Assembly: GCF_025403485.1 (NCBI RefSeq)
Contig: NZ_CP099966.1
Coordinates: forward strand, 2,666,001 to 2,730,000
DNA from: Chryseobacterium paludis
Lineage (GTDB): Bacteria; Bacteroidota; Bacteroidia; Flavobacteriales; Weeksellaceae
Direction: 5' to 3'
DNA length: 64,000 nt
Positions 50,401-59,623 of the stretch are shown one piece after another. A program made the position numbers and the translations under genes. The notes under the pieces are model-generated. The model was not told where the DNA came from. It ran no database searches and was given only the letters and a program-made list of their open reading frames with translations. Every line of letters begins with the position of its first letter. Within the stretch, counting starts at the first letter, position 1.

Positions 50401-52527
50401 AATAAAATCCAAATTGGCAGTAAGGGGATTGTAGCTGATAATTTTAAACTTTCAAATGCCGGAAGTGAGATTTCTCTGCAGTCAGAAAGTGAATCTGCCA
50501 ACAGTCCTTTAAATATCTCATTGAAAGATTTCAAAATCGAAACCATCACCGAGATCATTAAGAAAGACTCTCTTTTAGCTAAAGGAACCATTAACGGGAC
50601 TGCTCAGCTTCGGGATTTAACAAAAGATATGACATTCACTTCTGATCTCAATATTTCAGATCTGTTCGTGTATGGAAATCCAATTGGAAATCTAGCTGTA
50701 AAGGTAAACAGCACATCATCTAAACTTTTAAATGCTGATATTGCGCTTTCCGGAAATAACAATGATGTGAAAATTGCTGGAAATTACAACACTTCTTCCA
50801 GCACATTTGATCTGAATATGGCCATCAATAAGCTTCAGATGAAAAGTGTTCAAGGATTCTCCATGAATGCCATTACCAATACAGAGGGTTATCTTTCCGG
50901 AAATCTGAATATAACCGGGAGTACAGATAAACCTAATATCTTGGGTAAAGTGAAATTTAATAATGTAGGTCTTGAAATCGCTAAAACGGGAAGTGATTTC
51001 AGAAAGCTGAATGATGAAATTGATTTTACAAACAGAGGCATTGAGTTTAATAAATTTAAAATCAATGATAAAGATGGAAATGCACTTGTTGTAAACGGTC
51101 AGGTTCTTACACAAACATATCGGGATTTCGCATTCAACCTTGATGTTAATGCTAAAGGTTTCAAGGTAGTCAATTCTGAAAAATCTAATGACGCCATGAT
51201 GTATGGAACACTTGCGATTGATGCGGGGTTACATATTCGAGGAAACTTAGACTTACCAAAAGTGGATGGAAGATTGGCTGTGACTGACAATACAGATTTC
51301 ACTTTTGTACTGCCTCAATCCAGTCCTTCATTACAGGAAAGAGATGGAATTGTAGAATTTGTAGATCAGGATCAGGTTGTTCTCAATAAGACCATTAAAG
51401 CCGATTCCTTAAAAGCGCAAAGCCGTATTAAAGGAATGGATGTAAGTGTAAATATCGAAGTAAGCAAAGAAGCTAAAATGTCGATCATCATCGATAAAGC
51501 CAACGGTGATTTTGTACAACTTCAGGGGGAAGCACAACTAACTGGTGGGGTTGATCCATCAGGAAAAACGACTTTGGTTGGAGTATATCAGGTAGAAAAA
51601 GGATCTTATGACCTTTCCGTAAGTTTACTTAAAAGAAAATTTGACATTCAGAAAGGAAGCACCATTACCTGGACAGGAGAACCTACTGCAGCGATTATGG
51701 ATATTACTGCCGTCTATAAAGCTGACGTAGCACCTATCGATCTTGTAGAACAACAGATAAGTGGTGAAAGTTCTTCGACTATCAATCAATTTAAACAAAG
51801 AATCCCTTTCAATACTTTATTAAAAATGAGTGGTGAATTGCTGAAACCGCAGATTACATTTGATATTACCACTGATAAAAAAAATAGTTCTGTTTCATCA
51901 ACAGTAACAGATCTTGTTGATCAAAAACTTACCCAGCTCAGAACTCAGGAATCTGAAATGAATAAACAGGTTTTTGCTCTATTATTATTGAATCGTTTTA
52001 TAGGTGAAAACCCCTTCCAAAGCGGCGCAGGAATGTCTGCTGAGGCAATGGCAAGACAGAGTGTAAGTAAAATTCTTTCCCAACAGCTAAATAACCTTGC
52101 TTCAGGCTTGATTAAAGGGGTAGACTTAAATTTTGGACTGGACTCCTCTGAAGATTATTCTACCGGGCAAAAAAATACGAGAACTGATCTTAATGTAGAT
52201 ATCAGCAAAAAACTATTGAATGATCGTCTTAAAGTTACGGTAGGAAGTAATTTCGGTTTGGAAGGTGATGCCAGACAAAATGAGACTACGAACAACATTG
52301 CGGGAAATGTAACGGTAGATTACAGCCTCTCCAAAGACGGCAGGTATATGTTGAGAGCTTATCGTAAAGATGAATATCAGGTGGCTCTGCAAGGACAAAT
52401 TATTGAAACCGGAGTTGGATTTATCATCACATTGGATTATGATCAATTCCGTGATATTTTCAAAAAATCAAAAAAAGACAGACCGAAAAAAGAAAATAAG
52501 AATAACCAAGTGGTAGAATTTAAATAA
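47500..52527 (+). CDS. tamB: Translocation and assembly module protein TamB
   Basis: 1675 residues, starting at TTG. One N-terminal membrane helix (about 14-31), then a very long array of beta strands of the AsmA/TamB type (repeats such as LNLDVNAKGFKVVNSEKSNDAM), and the C-terminal DUF490/TamB domain from about 1310 on (VDGRLAVTDNTDFTFVLP, LTGGVDPSGKTTLVGVYQVEKGSYDLS, FALLLLNRFIGENPF). It spans the periplasm from inner to outer membrane and is thought to move lipids or assist barrel assembly. The tamL ATG follows its TAA with no gap, so the pair is strictly co-expressed. Confidence 0.93.
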   Translation: MKLKINKRKLLRRFAITIISILVLLALLILSLRLPAVQNFIKDKLIVYLEKKIKTKVSLEKVYIGFPNSLVMENLYLKGQDIDTLLAVKKLDVGLNMLKLINSTADITSVDLEGVKANVVRKKHGKFNFDYIIDAFATSDKEESPSKPFIISLDKINLKDIGVTFNDQQSGNDIKLYFKSFDTRVKTFDLNKNNYAVNDINLDGLKLKLKQDLVEEVSKKVEKKVDSLNQKKSMNIGLRGIKLTNFDIDYGDDNTKTFAKVLFKELSTKVNKLDLDNNSYNVSNIILSGADINANLYLPAQNANPKKEEATSPGSSEKEKAMKVLLGKLVLNDVKVAYHNTAIAPTKQGMDFNHLNFSKMNVEVRSFKMENNTFAGTVNSAEIQEGRGLDIQKFNTDFVYGEKEAYLKDLYLQTPKTILRDEVILQYNSIEQLTSNLGAVKISANIHDSKIGFSDILNLVPTLGNTVPFNKYPNTILAVNANVKGSVNDLLIQDLKVAGLDQLRVAASGRIRNAMNPDQLYYDLKIEEFSSSAKTIYNLVPKNTIPSNISLPSNFSIKGTAKGTTKLVNTNLNLYSTLGNAAIIANVDMRRKNYELYDIKANLQGIQVGKIIQNKDIGSVTAQISAKGESFDFKKAKADLKGHVASATYKGYQYRDMNLTGKINNGAYHILLDSNDPNANLKLTASGVYNEKNPTVKVNGDIIKLDLNKLGFYEKQMIIGGKIDGDFTNLDPDHLNGYLNLQNFAFSDTKEVYPIQEVHLKASSANDSTNIVFNSQIADVELKGKYKLTQIFGSLTQTINQYYQFQKPDKTQKIDAGQYFTFNAKVKNDDLIRKFVPDLKSFETINLVGNYNADSQKIEIDGQIPQLLYGENSIENATLKVTNENQALQYNLNVAALKSSSLALNKINIGGDVSNNIINYNITTKDQKDVTQFLIAGNAKSLNDITEVSLNPDGLKLNYNDWTVAEGNKIQIGSKGIVADNFKLSNAGSEISLQSESESANSPLNISLKDFKIETITEIIKKDSLLAKGTINGTAQLRDLTKDMTFTSDLNISDLFVYGNPIGNLAVKVNSTSSKLLNADIALSGNNNDVKIAGNYNTSSSTFDLNMAINKLQMKSVQGFSMNAITNTEGYLSGNLNITGSTDKPNILGKVKFNNVGLEIAKTGSDFRKLNDEIDFTNRGIEFNKFKINDKDGNALVVNGQVLTQTYRDFAFNLDVNAKGFKVVNSEKSNDAMMYGTLAIDAGLHIRGNLDLPKVDGRLAVTDNTDFTFVLPQSSPSLQERDGIVEFVDQDQVVLNKTIKADSLKAQSRIKGMDVSVNIEVSKEAKMSIIIDKANGDFVQLQGEAQLTGGVDPSGKTTLVGVYQVEKGSYDLSVSLLKRKFDIQKGSTITWTGEPTAAIMDITAVYKADVAPIDLVEQQISGESSSTINQFKQRIPFNTLLKMSGELLKPQITFDITTDKKNSSVSSTVTDLVDQKLTQLRTQESEMNKQVFALLLLNRFIGENPFQSGAGMSAEAMARQSVSKILSQQLNNLASGLIKGVDLNFGLDSSEDYSTGQKNTRTDLNVDISKKLLNDRLKVTVGSNFGLEGDARQNETTNNIAGNVTVDYSLSKDGRYMLRAYRKDEYQVALQGQIIETGVGFIITLDYDQFRDIFKKSKKDRPKKENKNNQVVEFK

Positions 52528-54855
52528 ATGGGAAATAAACTCAAAAAATACTTTACATATTTTTTCGCTTCAGGACTTACTGCAGTTAGTCTTTCGTGTA
52601 GCAATACCAGATTTCTTAAGGAAGGGCAGATGCTTTATACCGGCGCAGAAGTAAAGATTGACAATGATACCATCCCTAAAAAAGATAAAAAAGAACTTCA
52701 GGCTGCTCTGGAGGAAAATCTAATTCCTAAACCGAACTCAACCCTACTTGGGCTACGTCCCAGGTTATACTTTTACAATATTGCCAAAGAACCTAAAAAA
52801 GATAAGGGTTTCAACTACTGGTTAAAATACAAGATCGGTGAAAAACCGGTTCTATTAGGTGATGTTGATCGTGAATTCAATAAAGATATCATTGTCAACT
52901 ATTCTGAAAATAAGGGATATTTTAACGCTAAAGCAACCTATGATACGATTTCAAAAAACAAGAAGGCAAGAGTTATTTATACTCTAAAACCTGGTGCTCA
53001 GTATTTAATCAGTAGTGTGAAATTTCAGCAGGATTCTTCTGTGGTCAACCATGAGATTCAAAATTTAAAAGAAAAAACCCTGCTTAAAAATGGAAATCCG
53101 TTTGATCTGGGCGTTATCAAAACTGAGCGGGATCGAATTGATAATGGTTTGAAGGAAAAGGGTTTTTATTATTTCCATCCCGATAATATTATTGTTCAGG
53201 CAGACAGTACAGTGACCAAGAATCATAAAGTAGAGCTTAATGTAAAATTAAAAGAGGACACTCCTGATCTGGCTACCCAACAATTCAGTATCGACAAAGT
53301 GATTGTTTTCCCTACTTATAATCTTCAGGATGTAAAAAAGGGTAAATACAGTGTTCCAATGAACAAGGATTCTCTTTCAAAGTATGCTTATAATGACATA
53401 TATGTGATTGACCCACAACATAAATTTAAACCTAAAATTTTCGATAGGGCATTATACTTTGAGAAAGGAGATTTGTACAACCGTACCGATCACAATCTTT
53501 CATTAAACCGTTTAATCAGCTTAGGCGTTTTTAAATTTGTAAAAAATGAATTCATTGTTTCAGATTCTCTACAGCATAAATTTGATGCTTACTATTTATT
53601 GACGCCAAGAGAAGTACAATCTCTTCGTCTGGAAGCTTTAGGAAGAACCAATTCTGCCAGCTATGCAGGTAGTGAGTTGAATCTAAACTGGACGCATCGA
53701 AATTTTTTCAAAGGTGCTGAACAATTTAAAGCAGCTATTTATGGAGCTTTTGATGTACAGATGGGTGGCCAGTCACAGGCTAAAAACATGTATCGTGCCG
53801 GAGCAAATGTACAGTTGTCTATTCCTAGAATAGTTGCCCCATTCAGATTCCACTCTTCCAGCGCTTTTGTCCCAAGGACCAATATAACTCTTGGGTATGA
53901 ATTCCAAAACCGTACTGAATATTACACACTTAATAATTTTACAGCTTCATTCGGATATGTATGGAAGGAAAATGCAAGAAAAGAACATGACTTAAAAGTT
54001 CTAGATATAACTTTAGTTTCACCAGCTAATGTCACTCCATTATATCAATCAATAGCGACTACTCCTGCTATGCAAAGAGTAGTCGAAGAGCAACTTATTT
54101 TTGGTCCTACTTATTCATATACCTATACGAATACTATGTTGCCAAAAACAAATACCTTCTATTACAAGGGCACACTTGATTTGGCGGGAAATATTACAGG
54201 CTTAGTAACAGGAGCCAGCGCAAAAAAAGGGAAACAAAAAGAAATCTTTGGAGTTCCGTTCAGTCAGTATGCAAAAATGGAAAACGATTTCAGATTCTAT
54301 CACAAGTTTTCAGAAAAAACTAACTTCGCTTCACGAATTATAGCCGGTATTGCTTACCCTTATGGGAATTCAGAATACATCCCTTTTTCCAAACAATTTT
54401 TTGTAGGCGGAAGTAACAGTATTCGAGCGTTTCGAGCAAGAACCTTAGGACCTGGAAGCTATGATCCAAGAGGCTTAAATGAGAAGCTTTCGTTTGATCA
54501 ATCGGGGGATATCAAATTAGAGATGAATGCAGAATATCGTGCTAATCTTTATAAATTTTTAAATGTAGCCGCGTTTATAGACGCTGGAAATGTTTGGTTA
54601 ATTAAGGATAAGGACAATGACCGCCCAGGTGGAACATTTTCAAAAGATTTTTTGAGTGAAATTGCTGTAGGTGCCGGAGTTGGTCTAAGACTTGATTTCT
54701 CAATATTAATTTTAAGATTAGACTTAGCAATGCCCCTTCGTGTTCCTTACTATGAAAAAGGAGACAGATGGACTTTTAACAGGATCAATTTTGGAGATGG
54801 CAGCTGGAGAAAAGATAATCTTGTTTTAAATATAGCAATCGGATATCCATTTTAA
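52528..54855 (+). CDS. tamL: TamL, lipid-anchored BamA/TamA-family outer-membrane protein
   Basis: 775 residues. The N-terminus GLTAVSLSC (Cys24) is a lipobox, which marks the Bacteroidetes TamL form of TamA. POTRA-type segments follow (about 40-330: KIDNDTIPKKDKKELQAALEENL, RVIYTLKPGAQYLISSVKF). The C-terminal Omp85 barrel carries the conserved FFVGGSNSIRAFRARTLGPGSY motif (VRGF/Y-like) and ends in NIAIGYPF with terminal Phe. It inserts or remodels outer-membrane proteins together with TamB, encoded immediately upstream. The YihY gene starts one base after its stop. Confidence 0.92.
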   Translation: MGNKLKKYFTYFFASGLTAVSLSCSNTRFLKEGQMLYTGAEVKIDNDTIPKKDKKELQAALEENLIPKPNSTLLGLRPRLYFYNIAKEPKKDKGFNYWLKYKIGEKPVLLGDVDREFNKDIIVNYSENKGYFNAKATYDTISKNKKARVIYTLKPGAQYLISSVKFQQDSSVVNHEIQNLKEKTLLKNGNPFDLGVIKTERDRIDNGLKEKGFYYFHPDNIIVQADSTVTKNHKVELNVKLKEDTPDLATQQFSIDKVIVFPTYNLQDVKKGKYSVPMNKDSLSKYAYNDIYVIDPQHKFKPKIFDRALYFEKGDLYNRTDHNLSLNRLISLGVFKFVKNEFIVSDSLQHKFDAYYLLTPREVQSLRLEALGRTNSASYAGSELNLNWTHRNFFKGAEQFKAAIYGAFDVQMGGQSQAKNMYRAGANVQLSIPRIVAPFRFHSSSAFVPRTNITLGYEFQNRTEYYTLNNFTASFGYVWKENARKEHDLKVLDITLVSPANVTPLYQSIATTPAMQRVVEEQLIFGPTYSYTYTNTMLPKTNTFYYKGTLDLAGNITGLVTGASAKKGKQKEIFGVPFSQYAKMENDFRFYHKFSEKTNFASRIIAGIAYPYGNSEYIPFSKQFFVGGSNSIRAFRARTLGPGSYDPRGLNEKLSFDQSGDIKLEMNAEYRANLYKFLNVAAFIDAGNVWLIKDKDNDRPGGTFSKDFLSEIAVGAGVGLRLDFSILILRLDLAMPLRVPYYEKGDRWTFNRINFGDGSWRKDNLVLNIAIGYPF

Positions 54856-54856
54856 T

Positions 54857-55798
54857 ATGATCAACAATATAAAATTTTTCTGGGAGGTTTTAAAAGACAC
54901 ATTTGCAGAATGGAACAGTTCTACCGCATCAAGAGATTCGGCGAGTTTAGCATATTATGCGATCTTTTCTATTCCGGGATTATTAATTATTATCATATGG
55001 ATTGCCGGAAACTTTTTCGGGGAAGAAGCCATCCGTGGGCAGATCAGTACTCAGATCAGTGGATTGATGGGAAATGATGTTGCCAAAAGTGTAGAAAATA
55101 TGATTGCCGGCGCATTGATCGACAAACAGAACATTTTCATGAAGGCAGTAGGAATAGGCTCTTTGGTCTTTGGTTCCACCACATTATTTTTTCAATTGCA
55201 ACATTCTTTAAATACCCTTTGGGATGTACAATCAGCACCAAAAAAAGCATTAATTAAATTTCTTCTTGACAGAGCCAATTCCCTGGGAATGATCCTCATC
55301 CTTGGATTTTTATTAATGATCACCATGATCCTTTCTTCAGCAATAAGCCTTTTTAATACCTGGATCACAAATTATTTTGGTTTTGAAACTTATATGCTGG
55401 TGGAATTGGTAAATTTTGCTGTTGGCTTTGCTCTTGTGATGCTGTTATTCGCCCTAATGTTTAAATTTCTACCTGATGTACAAATCAACTGGAGACCGGT
55501 CTGGAAAGGTGCTATATTGACGACCCTTTTGTTTACATTAGGTAAGTTTTTATTGAGTCTTTACTTTAGTAATTTCAAACCAACCTCAACTTTTGGAACC
55601 GCAGGAACTGTTATTCTTATTATGATGTGGATCAATTATTCCTGTATGCTGATATTTTTCGGAGCAGAATTTACAAAAGTATACTCTTACAAAAGAGGAT
55701 ATAAAATTGTTCCTTCCAAACATGCCAAGTGGAGTGACGCCAAATTATATGAAGACAGTCACAAAAATCAACCTAAACAAAACGAATCTGCTTCATAA
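54857..55798 (+). CDS. YihY/BrkB-family inner-membrane protein
   Basis: 313 residues with six hydrophobic helices. The family opening DSASLAYYAIFSIPGLLIIII (residues about 27-47) and the C-terminal GTAGTVILIMMWINYSCMLIFFGAEFTKVY block are both clear. Family members were once called ribonuclease BN; that assignment is not accepted. It is one base after tamL, so three envelope genes share one transcript; a link to TamB-dependent lipid transport is attractive but inferred. Confidence 0.9.
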   Translation: MINNIKFFWEVLKDTFAEWNSSTASRDSASLAYYAIFSIPGLLIIIIWIAGNFFGEEAIRGQISTQISGLMGNDVAKSVENMIAGALIDKQNIFMKAVGIGSLVFGSTTLFFQLQHSLNTLWDVQSAPKKALIKFLLDRANSLGMILILGFLLMITMILSSAISLFNTWITNYFGFETYMLVELVNFAVGFALVMLLFALMFKFLPDVQINWRPVWKGAILTTLLFTLGKFLLSLYFSNFKPTSTFGTAGTVILIMMWINYSCMLIFFGAEFTKVYSYKRGYKIVPSKHAKWSDAKLYEDSHKNQPKQNESAS

Positions 55799-55801
55799 AA
55801 A

Positions 55802-55823
55802 AGCCTCTTGAATTCAAGAGGCT
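55802..55823. terminator. Bidirectional terminator between the tamB operon and argS
   Basis: Perfect 22-base palindrome, arms AGCCTCTTGAA and TTCAAGAGGCT. T-run on the minus side (argS), weaker on the plus side. Confidence 0.85.
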
Positions 55824-55829
55824 GATATT

Positions 55830-57590
55830 TTACATTCTGTTTACGGTTCCTATTCCCAGTAATCCTAAAGATTTCTTTATTGTCTGAGCCGTTAGATCTG
55901 ATAGATTTAATCGGGTCTGTTTTACATTCTCATCTTCCTGAATCATAATAGGATTATTCTGATAGAAAGAATTGTAAGATTTTACAAGATCGTAAAGGTA
56001 ATTAGCAACTAAGGCTGGGCTTAATGTTTCTGCTGCTCTAGCAACTACCGTTTTATAATTGGCTAATTGCATGATCAGTTCCTTTTCAGATTGATTTAAT
56101 TCAACATTAGCTACTTCTTTTTGAGCGTACATTGCTTTTGTTAATAAAGATTGAATACGAGCATAGGTATATTGAATAAAAGGACCTGTATTTCCGTTAA
56201 AATCAATACTGTCTGCCGGGTTAAACAGCATTTTTTTCTTAGGATCTACCTTTAGCATAAAATACTTTAATGCTCCCAATCCAACAGTCTCGTAGGATGT
56301 TTCTTTATCTTCATCAGACAGGTGTTCAAGTTTTCCTAATTCCTGCGCCTTAGATTTCGCTGTTGCATACATTTCCTGCATCAAATCATCAGCATCTACA
56401 ACAGTTCCTTCACGGGATTTCATTTTTCCTTCAGGAAGTTCCACCATTCCATAAGATAAGTGGAATAATTGATCAGCCCAGGCATAGCCTAATTTTTTCA
56501 GGATTTTAAATAAAACCTGGAAATGATAATCCTGTTCATTCCCTACCGTATAAATTAGCTTTTGAATATTATTTTGCTTAAATCTTTCAACCGCAGTTCC
56601 CAAGTCCTGAGTCATATAAACAGAAGTCCCATCAGAGCGTAATAAAAGCTTTTGATCCAATCCTTCATCTGTAAGATCACACCAAACCGATCCGTCTTCT
56701 TTTTGATATAGAATCCCTTTCTCCAAGCCTTCCTGGATAAGATCCTTTCCTAAAATATAGGTATTGCTTTCGTATTGAACCTGGTCAAAATCAACGCCTA
56801 GTCTCTTATAAGTTTCATTAAACCCTTTATAGACCCAAGAGTTCATTTCATTCCACAGGCTTCTTACTTTTTCATCACCATTTTCCCAGTCCAGCAACAT
56901 CTTTTGAGCTTCCTTCATTAAAGGAGCCTCTTTCTTCGCCTCATCCTCTCCTATTCCCTTCTCAACAAGCTCGGCTATTTCTTTTTTGTAATTTTTATCA
57001 AATTCTACATAATAATTTCCAACAAACTTATCTCCTTTGGTATGGGTTGTCTCAGGTGTTTCCCCATTTCCAAACTTTTCCCAAGCCAACATCGATTTAC
57101 AAATATGAATCCCTCTATCATTAATGATCTGTGACTTGATCACATCATATCCTGCCTCTTTTAGAATTTGAGCAACAGAGAAACCTAATAAATTATTTCT
57201 AATATGTCCTAAATGCAGTGGTTTGTTAGTATTTGGAGAAGAATATTCTACCATCACTGTTGCATCTTTCTTTTCAATTTTTGAGAAACCATCAGTTACA
57301 GATCTCAATTGATCTACAAAGAATTGGTTTTTAACTTTAACATTCAGAAATCCTTTAACCACATTAAAGCTTTCAAACACATCTGTTTGTGCTGTTAAAG
57401 ATTCTCCTAATTCTATTCCTATACTTTCGGGATTTTTCTTTAATTGTTTAACTAGTGGAAAGGTAACAATCGTAAAATCTCCTTCATACTCAGTTTTATT
57501 TTCCTGAACCTCCAGATTAATTTCTTTTAACTGATATACATTTAAAATGACTTCCGAAAGTTTTTCCTCTATTATATCTTTAATATTCAT
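55830..57590 (-). CDS. argS: Arginine--tRNA ligase
   Basis: 586 residues, class I synthetase. HIGH-type motif HLGH at 126-129 (NKPLHLGHIRNN), the KMSKS-equivalent GKMKSREGTVV, and the arginyl C-terminal anticodon-binding domain ending in NRM. The N-terminal additional domain of ArgRS is present (residues 1-100). A TATATTTG box lies 18 bases upstream of the ATG. It converges with the tamB operon. Confidence 0.96.
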   Translation of the reverse strand: MNIKDIIEEKLSEVILNVYQLKEINLEVQENKTEYEGDFTIVTFPLVKQLKKNPESIGIELGESLTAQTDVFESFNVVKGFLNVKVKNQFFVDQLRSVTDGFSKIEKKDATVMVEYSSPNTNKPLHLGHIRNNLLGFSVAQILKEAGYDVIKSQIINDRGIHICKSMLAWEKFGNGETPETTHTKGDKFVGNYYVEFDKNYKKEIAELVEKGIGEDEAKKEAPLMKEAQKMLLDWENGDEKVRSLWNEMNSWVYKGFNETYKRLGVDFDQVQYESNTYILGKDLIQEGLEKGILYQKEDGSVWCDLTDEGLDQKLLLRSDGTSVYMTQDLGTAVERFKQNNIQKLIYTVGNEQDYHFQVLFKILKKLGYAWADQLFHLSYGMVELPEGKMKSREGTVVDADDLMQEMYATAKSKAQELGKLEHLSDEDKETSYETVGLGALKYFMLKVDPKKKMLFNPADSIDFNGNTGPFIQYTYARIQSLLTKAMYAQKEVANVELNQSEKELIMQLANYKTVVARAAETLSPALVANYLYDLVKSYNSFYQNNPIMIQEDENVKQTRLNLSDLTAQTIKKSLGLLGIGTVNRM

Positions 57591-57607
57591 GTTCTAATTT
57601 TGAAATA

Positions 57608-57615
57608 CAAATATA
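57608..57615 (-). promoter_or_regulatory. Probable -7 box of argS
   Basis: Minus strand TATATTTG, 18 bases before ATG 57590, directly beside the preceding terminator. Confidence 0.45.
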
Positions 57616-57626
57616 CGGAAATAAAA

Positions 57627-57646
57627 AAACCGCCCGAAGGCGGTTT
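57627..57646 (-). terminator. Terminator of the SusCD operon
   Basis: AAACCGCC (57627-57634) and GGCGGTTT (57639-57646) with a TTCG loop on the minus strand and a following T-run. Confidence 0.85.
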
Positions 57647-57658
57647 ATTATAGAAATA

Positions 57659-58105
57659 CTATTGTTTTATAAAAATTAAAACGGCTTCATCATTTCCAGG
57701 CACATTATCTAAATTTTTAGAATTATCATATACCCTAAGCTCAGTAGTGGAAAATGACTCTACCTCCTTTTTAAGAGTTTTAACTGCTCCACCTTCATTA
57801 TATGTAAGTGTAAGAGTACTATATAGATTGTCATAGCCCCATTTACCAGCAAAGGAATCAAATTTAGTACAGTTACCTGAAGTAGAAAGATCATATCTTT
57901 CATAAACTCCAGTAAAATCTGCATTGATCAATAGCTGACCTTTGAGACCACAATCATTTACCATATAAGTTTTACCCCTGAATTCATATTTATAGGGTTT
58001 CCAATTTCCATTGATGCTTACATTGTCTACAATATTGTTATTATCGTCATCATTGGAGCATGAAATAATGCACATTAAAAAAAAGAATCCTATTAAAAAT
58101 TTCAT
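57659..58105 (-). CDS. Lipocalin-like lipoprotein
   Basis: 148 residues. Lipobox CIISC (Cys16) followed by an Asp/Asn-rich spacer (SNDDDNNNIVDN), then a beta-rich domain: INGNWKPYKYEFRGKTY is the GxW opening of lipocalin-like folds, with KWGYDNLYSTLTLTYNEGG later. It follows susD by 54 bases with no terminator between, so it is probably the third gene of that operon and may be a surface ligand-binding lipoprotein. Ligand unknown. Confidence 0.72.
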   Translation of the reverse strand: MKFLIGFFFLMCIISCSNDDDNNNIVDNVSINGNWKPYKYEFRGKTYMVNDCGLKGQLLINADFTGVYERYDLSTSGNCTKFDSFAGKWGYDNLYSTLTLTYNEGGAVKTLKKEVESFSTTELRVYDNSKNLDNVPGNDEAVLIFIKQ

Positions 58106-58159
58106 ATAAAAACATTTACTTTATCTAAACAGAAATACTTGTTTAGATTATTAATTAAT

Positions 58160-59620
58160 TTAAAATTTGTCCCAAAAGATTTTTGTTGACACTTTATCGC
58201 CTCCAATTTTTGCAGCTGCAGCTTTTACATTAGTAGCATTTAAAAGATATTCCTGGTCAGAATAAGGCATTCTTACTGGCACTGCTTCTACTAATGATCC
58301 TGATGGATTTGCAAATACAGGAAAATCCAGTCTTCTTGTAAAATTCCATGCTTGGAAGCCCTTATTAAACATCGCTATCCACGCCTGCTCACCAATTGAC
58401 TTTTTCCAATTAATTGGATCAAATGGATGTGCAGCTATAAATGCACTAGCCTGAGTTGGGTCAACATTATATTCCGTCATGGAAGCTTGAATTGCCTGCG
58501 AATATAAGGTAGTAGCAGTTCCACCCACAGCAAAACCTCGAGCAGCAGCCTCAGTTCTCAAAAACATAATTTCAGCATAATCTAATAAAAATCCTTGTGC
58601 ATTCTCTCCTGAAATAACATTTGTAAAGTGAGAATATTGGTTAAATACATTTTGGCTACCGTACACTCCACCAATATAAGCATTAGCAACAGTAGTAAAC
58701 CAAACCGCTCTTCTTGGATCATTATTAGTATTCATGAAATTTACCAGAATATTTGAAGGTAAGAAATCATTTCTACCAGATTGTATTACGTCTTGATAAA
58801 CCGGATTGGATAATAATCCTGAAGGAAATGTCTGTAGTCCAAAATTATCAGCCTTCTCTGTAAATAACCCTCCTGTATATGCCGCTTCAGCATAGGTTTT
58901 GGCAAGTACGGGTTCTACATCTGCTAAAGCAATAGCGAGTCTAAACTTCAAAGAATTTCCCATCTTTTTCCATTTAAACATATCTCCTTTGTAAATTAAA
59001 TCTTTATCATATCCTATTTCAGAAGTATTAATCAATGCCAAAGCAGCATCAATCCTTTTAACAAGATCAAGGTAAATGACCTTTGCATCATCATAAGGAA
59101 TTTCAGCATTTCCAGGATTTTCCGCTGTAGCTTTCAATGCTCCAAAATATGGTATATCTCCATAAGTATCTACTAAATTAGCCCATGCGTAAGCATTCAC
59201 TAATTCTATCATAGCGATGCTATTATTTCTTTGAACCGGAGTTACACTTTCTCCATCAAGAAACCTTCTTGCATCTCTTAATGCTGACAGAACCCCCGGA
59301 GAGTTTATTGTAGCAGAAGCAGACGACATCATACGGTTGTAATGATTTCTAGGTATCGGACGAGCAGTCATATTATAATTTGTCTCATCCGGATATGTTG
59401 TTTCCGACCATTGCTGGGTGAAAAATCGACTTATGTTTCTGTTAACATTAACGTTCAATACCTGATCAAGCAATGCGTGTTCCGCACTTGCAAAAAGTAC
59501 TCCTGATGGAACTTCTGTTGGATGTTTTGGATCTTCGTTCAATGAAGTAATATCCCTCTCACATGAATTCAAAGTTAATGCGAGTGAAGCAACACCTATA
59601 ATTAAAAATATTTTTTTCAT
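58160..59620 (-). CDS. SusD/RagB-family nutrient-binding lipoprotein
   Basis: 486 residues. Lipobox LTLNSC (Cys19), then DITSLNEDPKHPTEVPSGVLFASAEHAL, a helical TPR-like scaffold and the C-terminal QAWIAMFNKGFQAWNFTRRLDFPVF block typical of the SusD-like_2 branch. It forms the lid of the SusC barrel on the cell surface and captures substrate. It begins three bases after the SusC stop. Substrate not evident: no glycoside hydrolase, peptidase or regulator is adjacent. Confidence 0.92.
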   Translation of the reverse strand: MKKIFLIIGVASLALTLNSCERDITSLNEDPKHPTEVPSGVLFASAEHALLDQVLNVNVNRNISRFFTQQWSETTYPDETNYNMTARPIPRNHYNRMMSSASATINSPGVLSALRDARRFLDGESVTPVQRNNSIAMIELVNAYAWANLVDTYGDIPYFGALKATAENPGNAEIPYDDAKVIYLDLVKRIDAALALINTSEIGYDKDLIYKGDMFKWKKMGNSLKFRLAIALADVEPVLAKTYAEAAYTGGLFTEKADNFGLQTFPSGLLSNPVYQDVIQSGRNDFLPSNILVNFMNTNNDPRRAVWFTTVANAYIGGVYGSQNVFNQYSHFTNVISGENAQGFLLDYAEIMFLRTEAAARGFAVGGTATTLYSQAIQASMTEYNVDPTQASAFIAAHPFDPINWKKSIGEQAWIAMFNKGFQAWNFTRRLDFPVFANPSGSLVEAVPVRMPYSDQEYLLNATNVKAAAAKIGGDKVSTKIFWDKF

Positions 59621-59623
59621 TTT

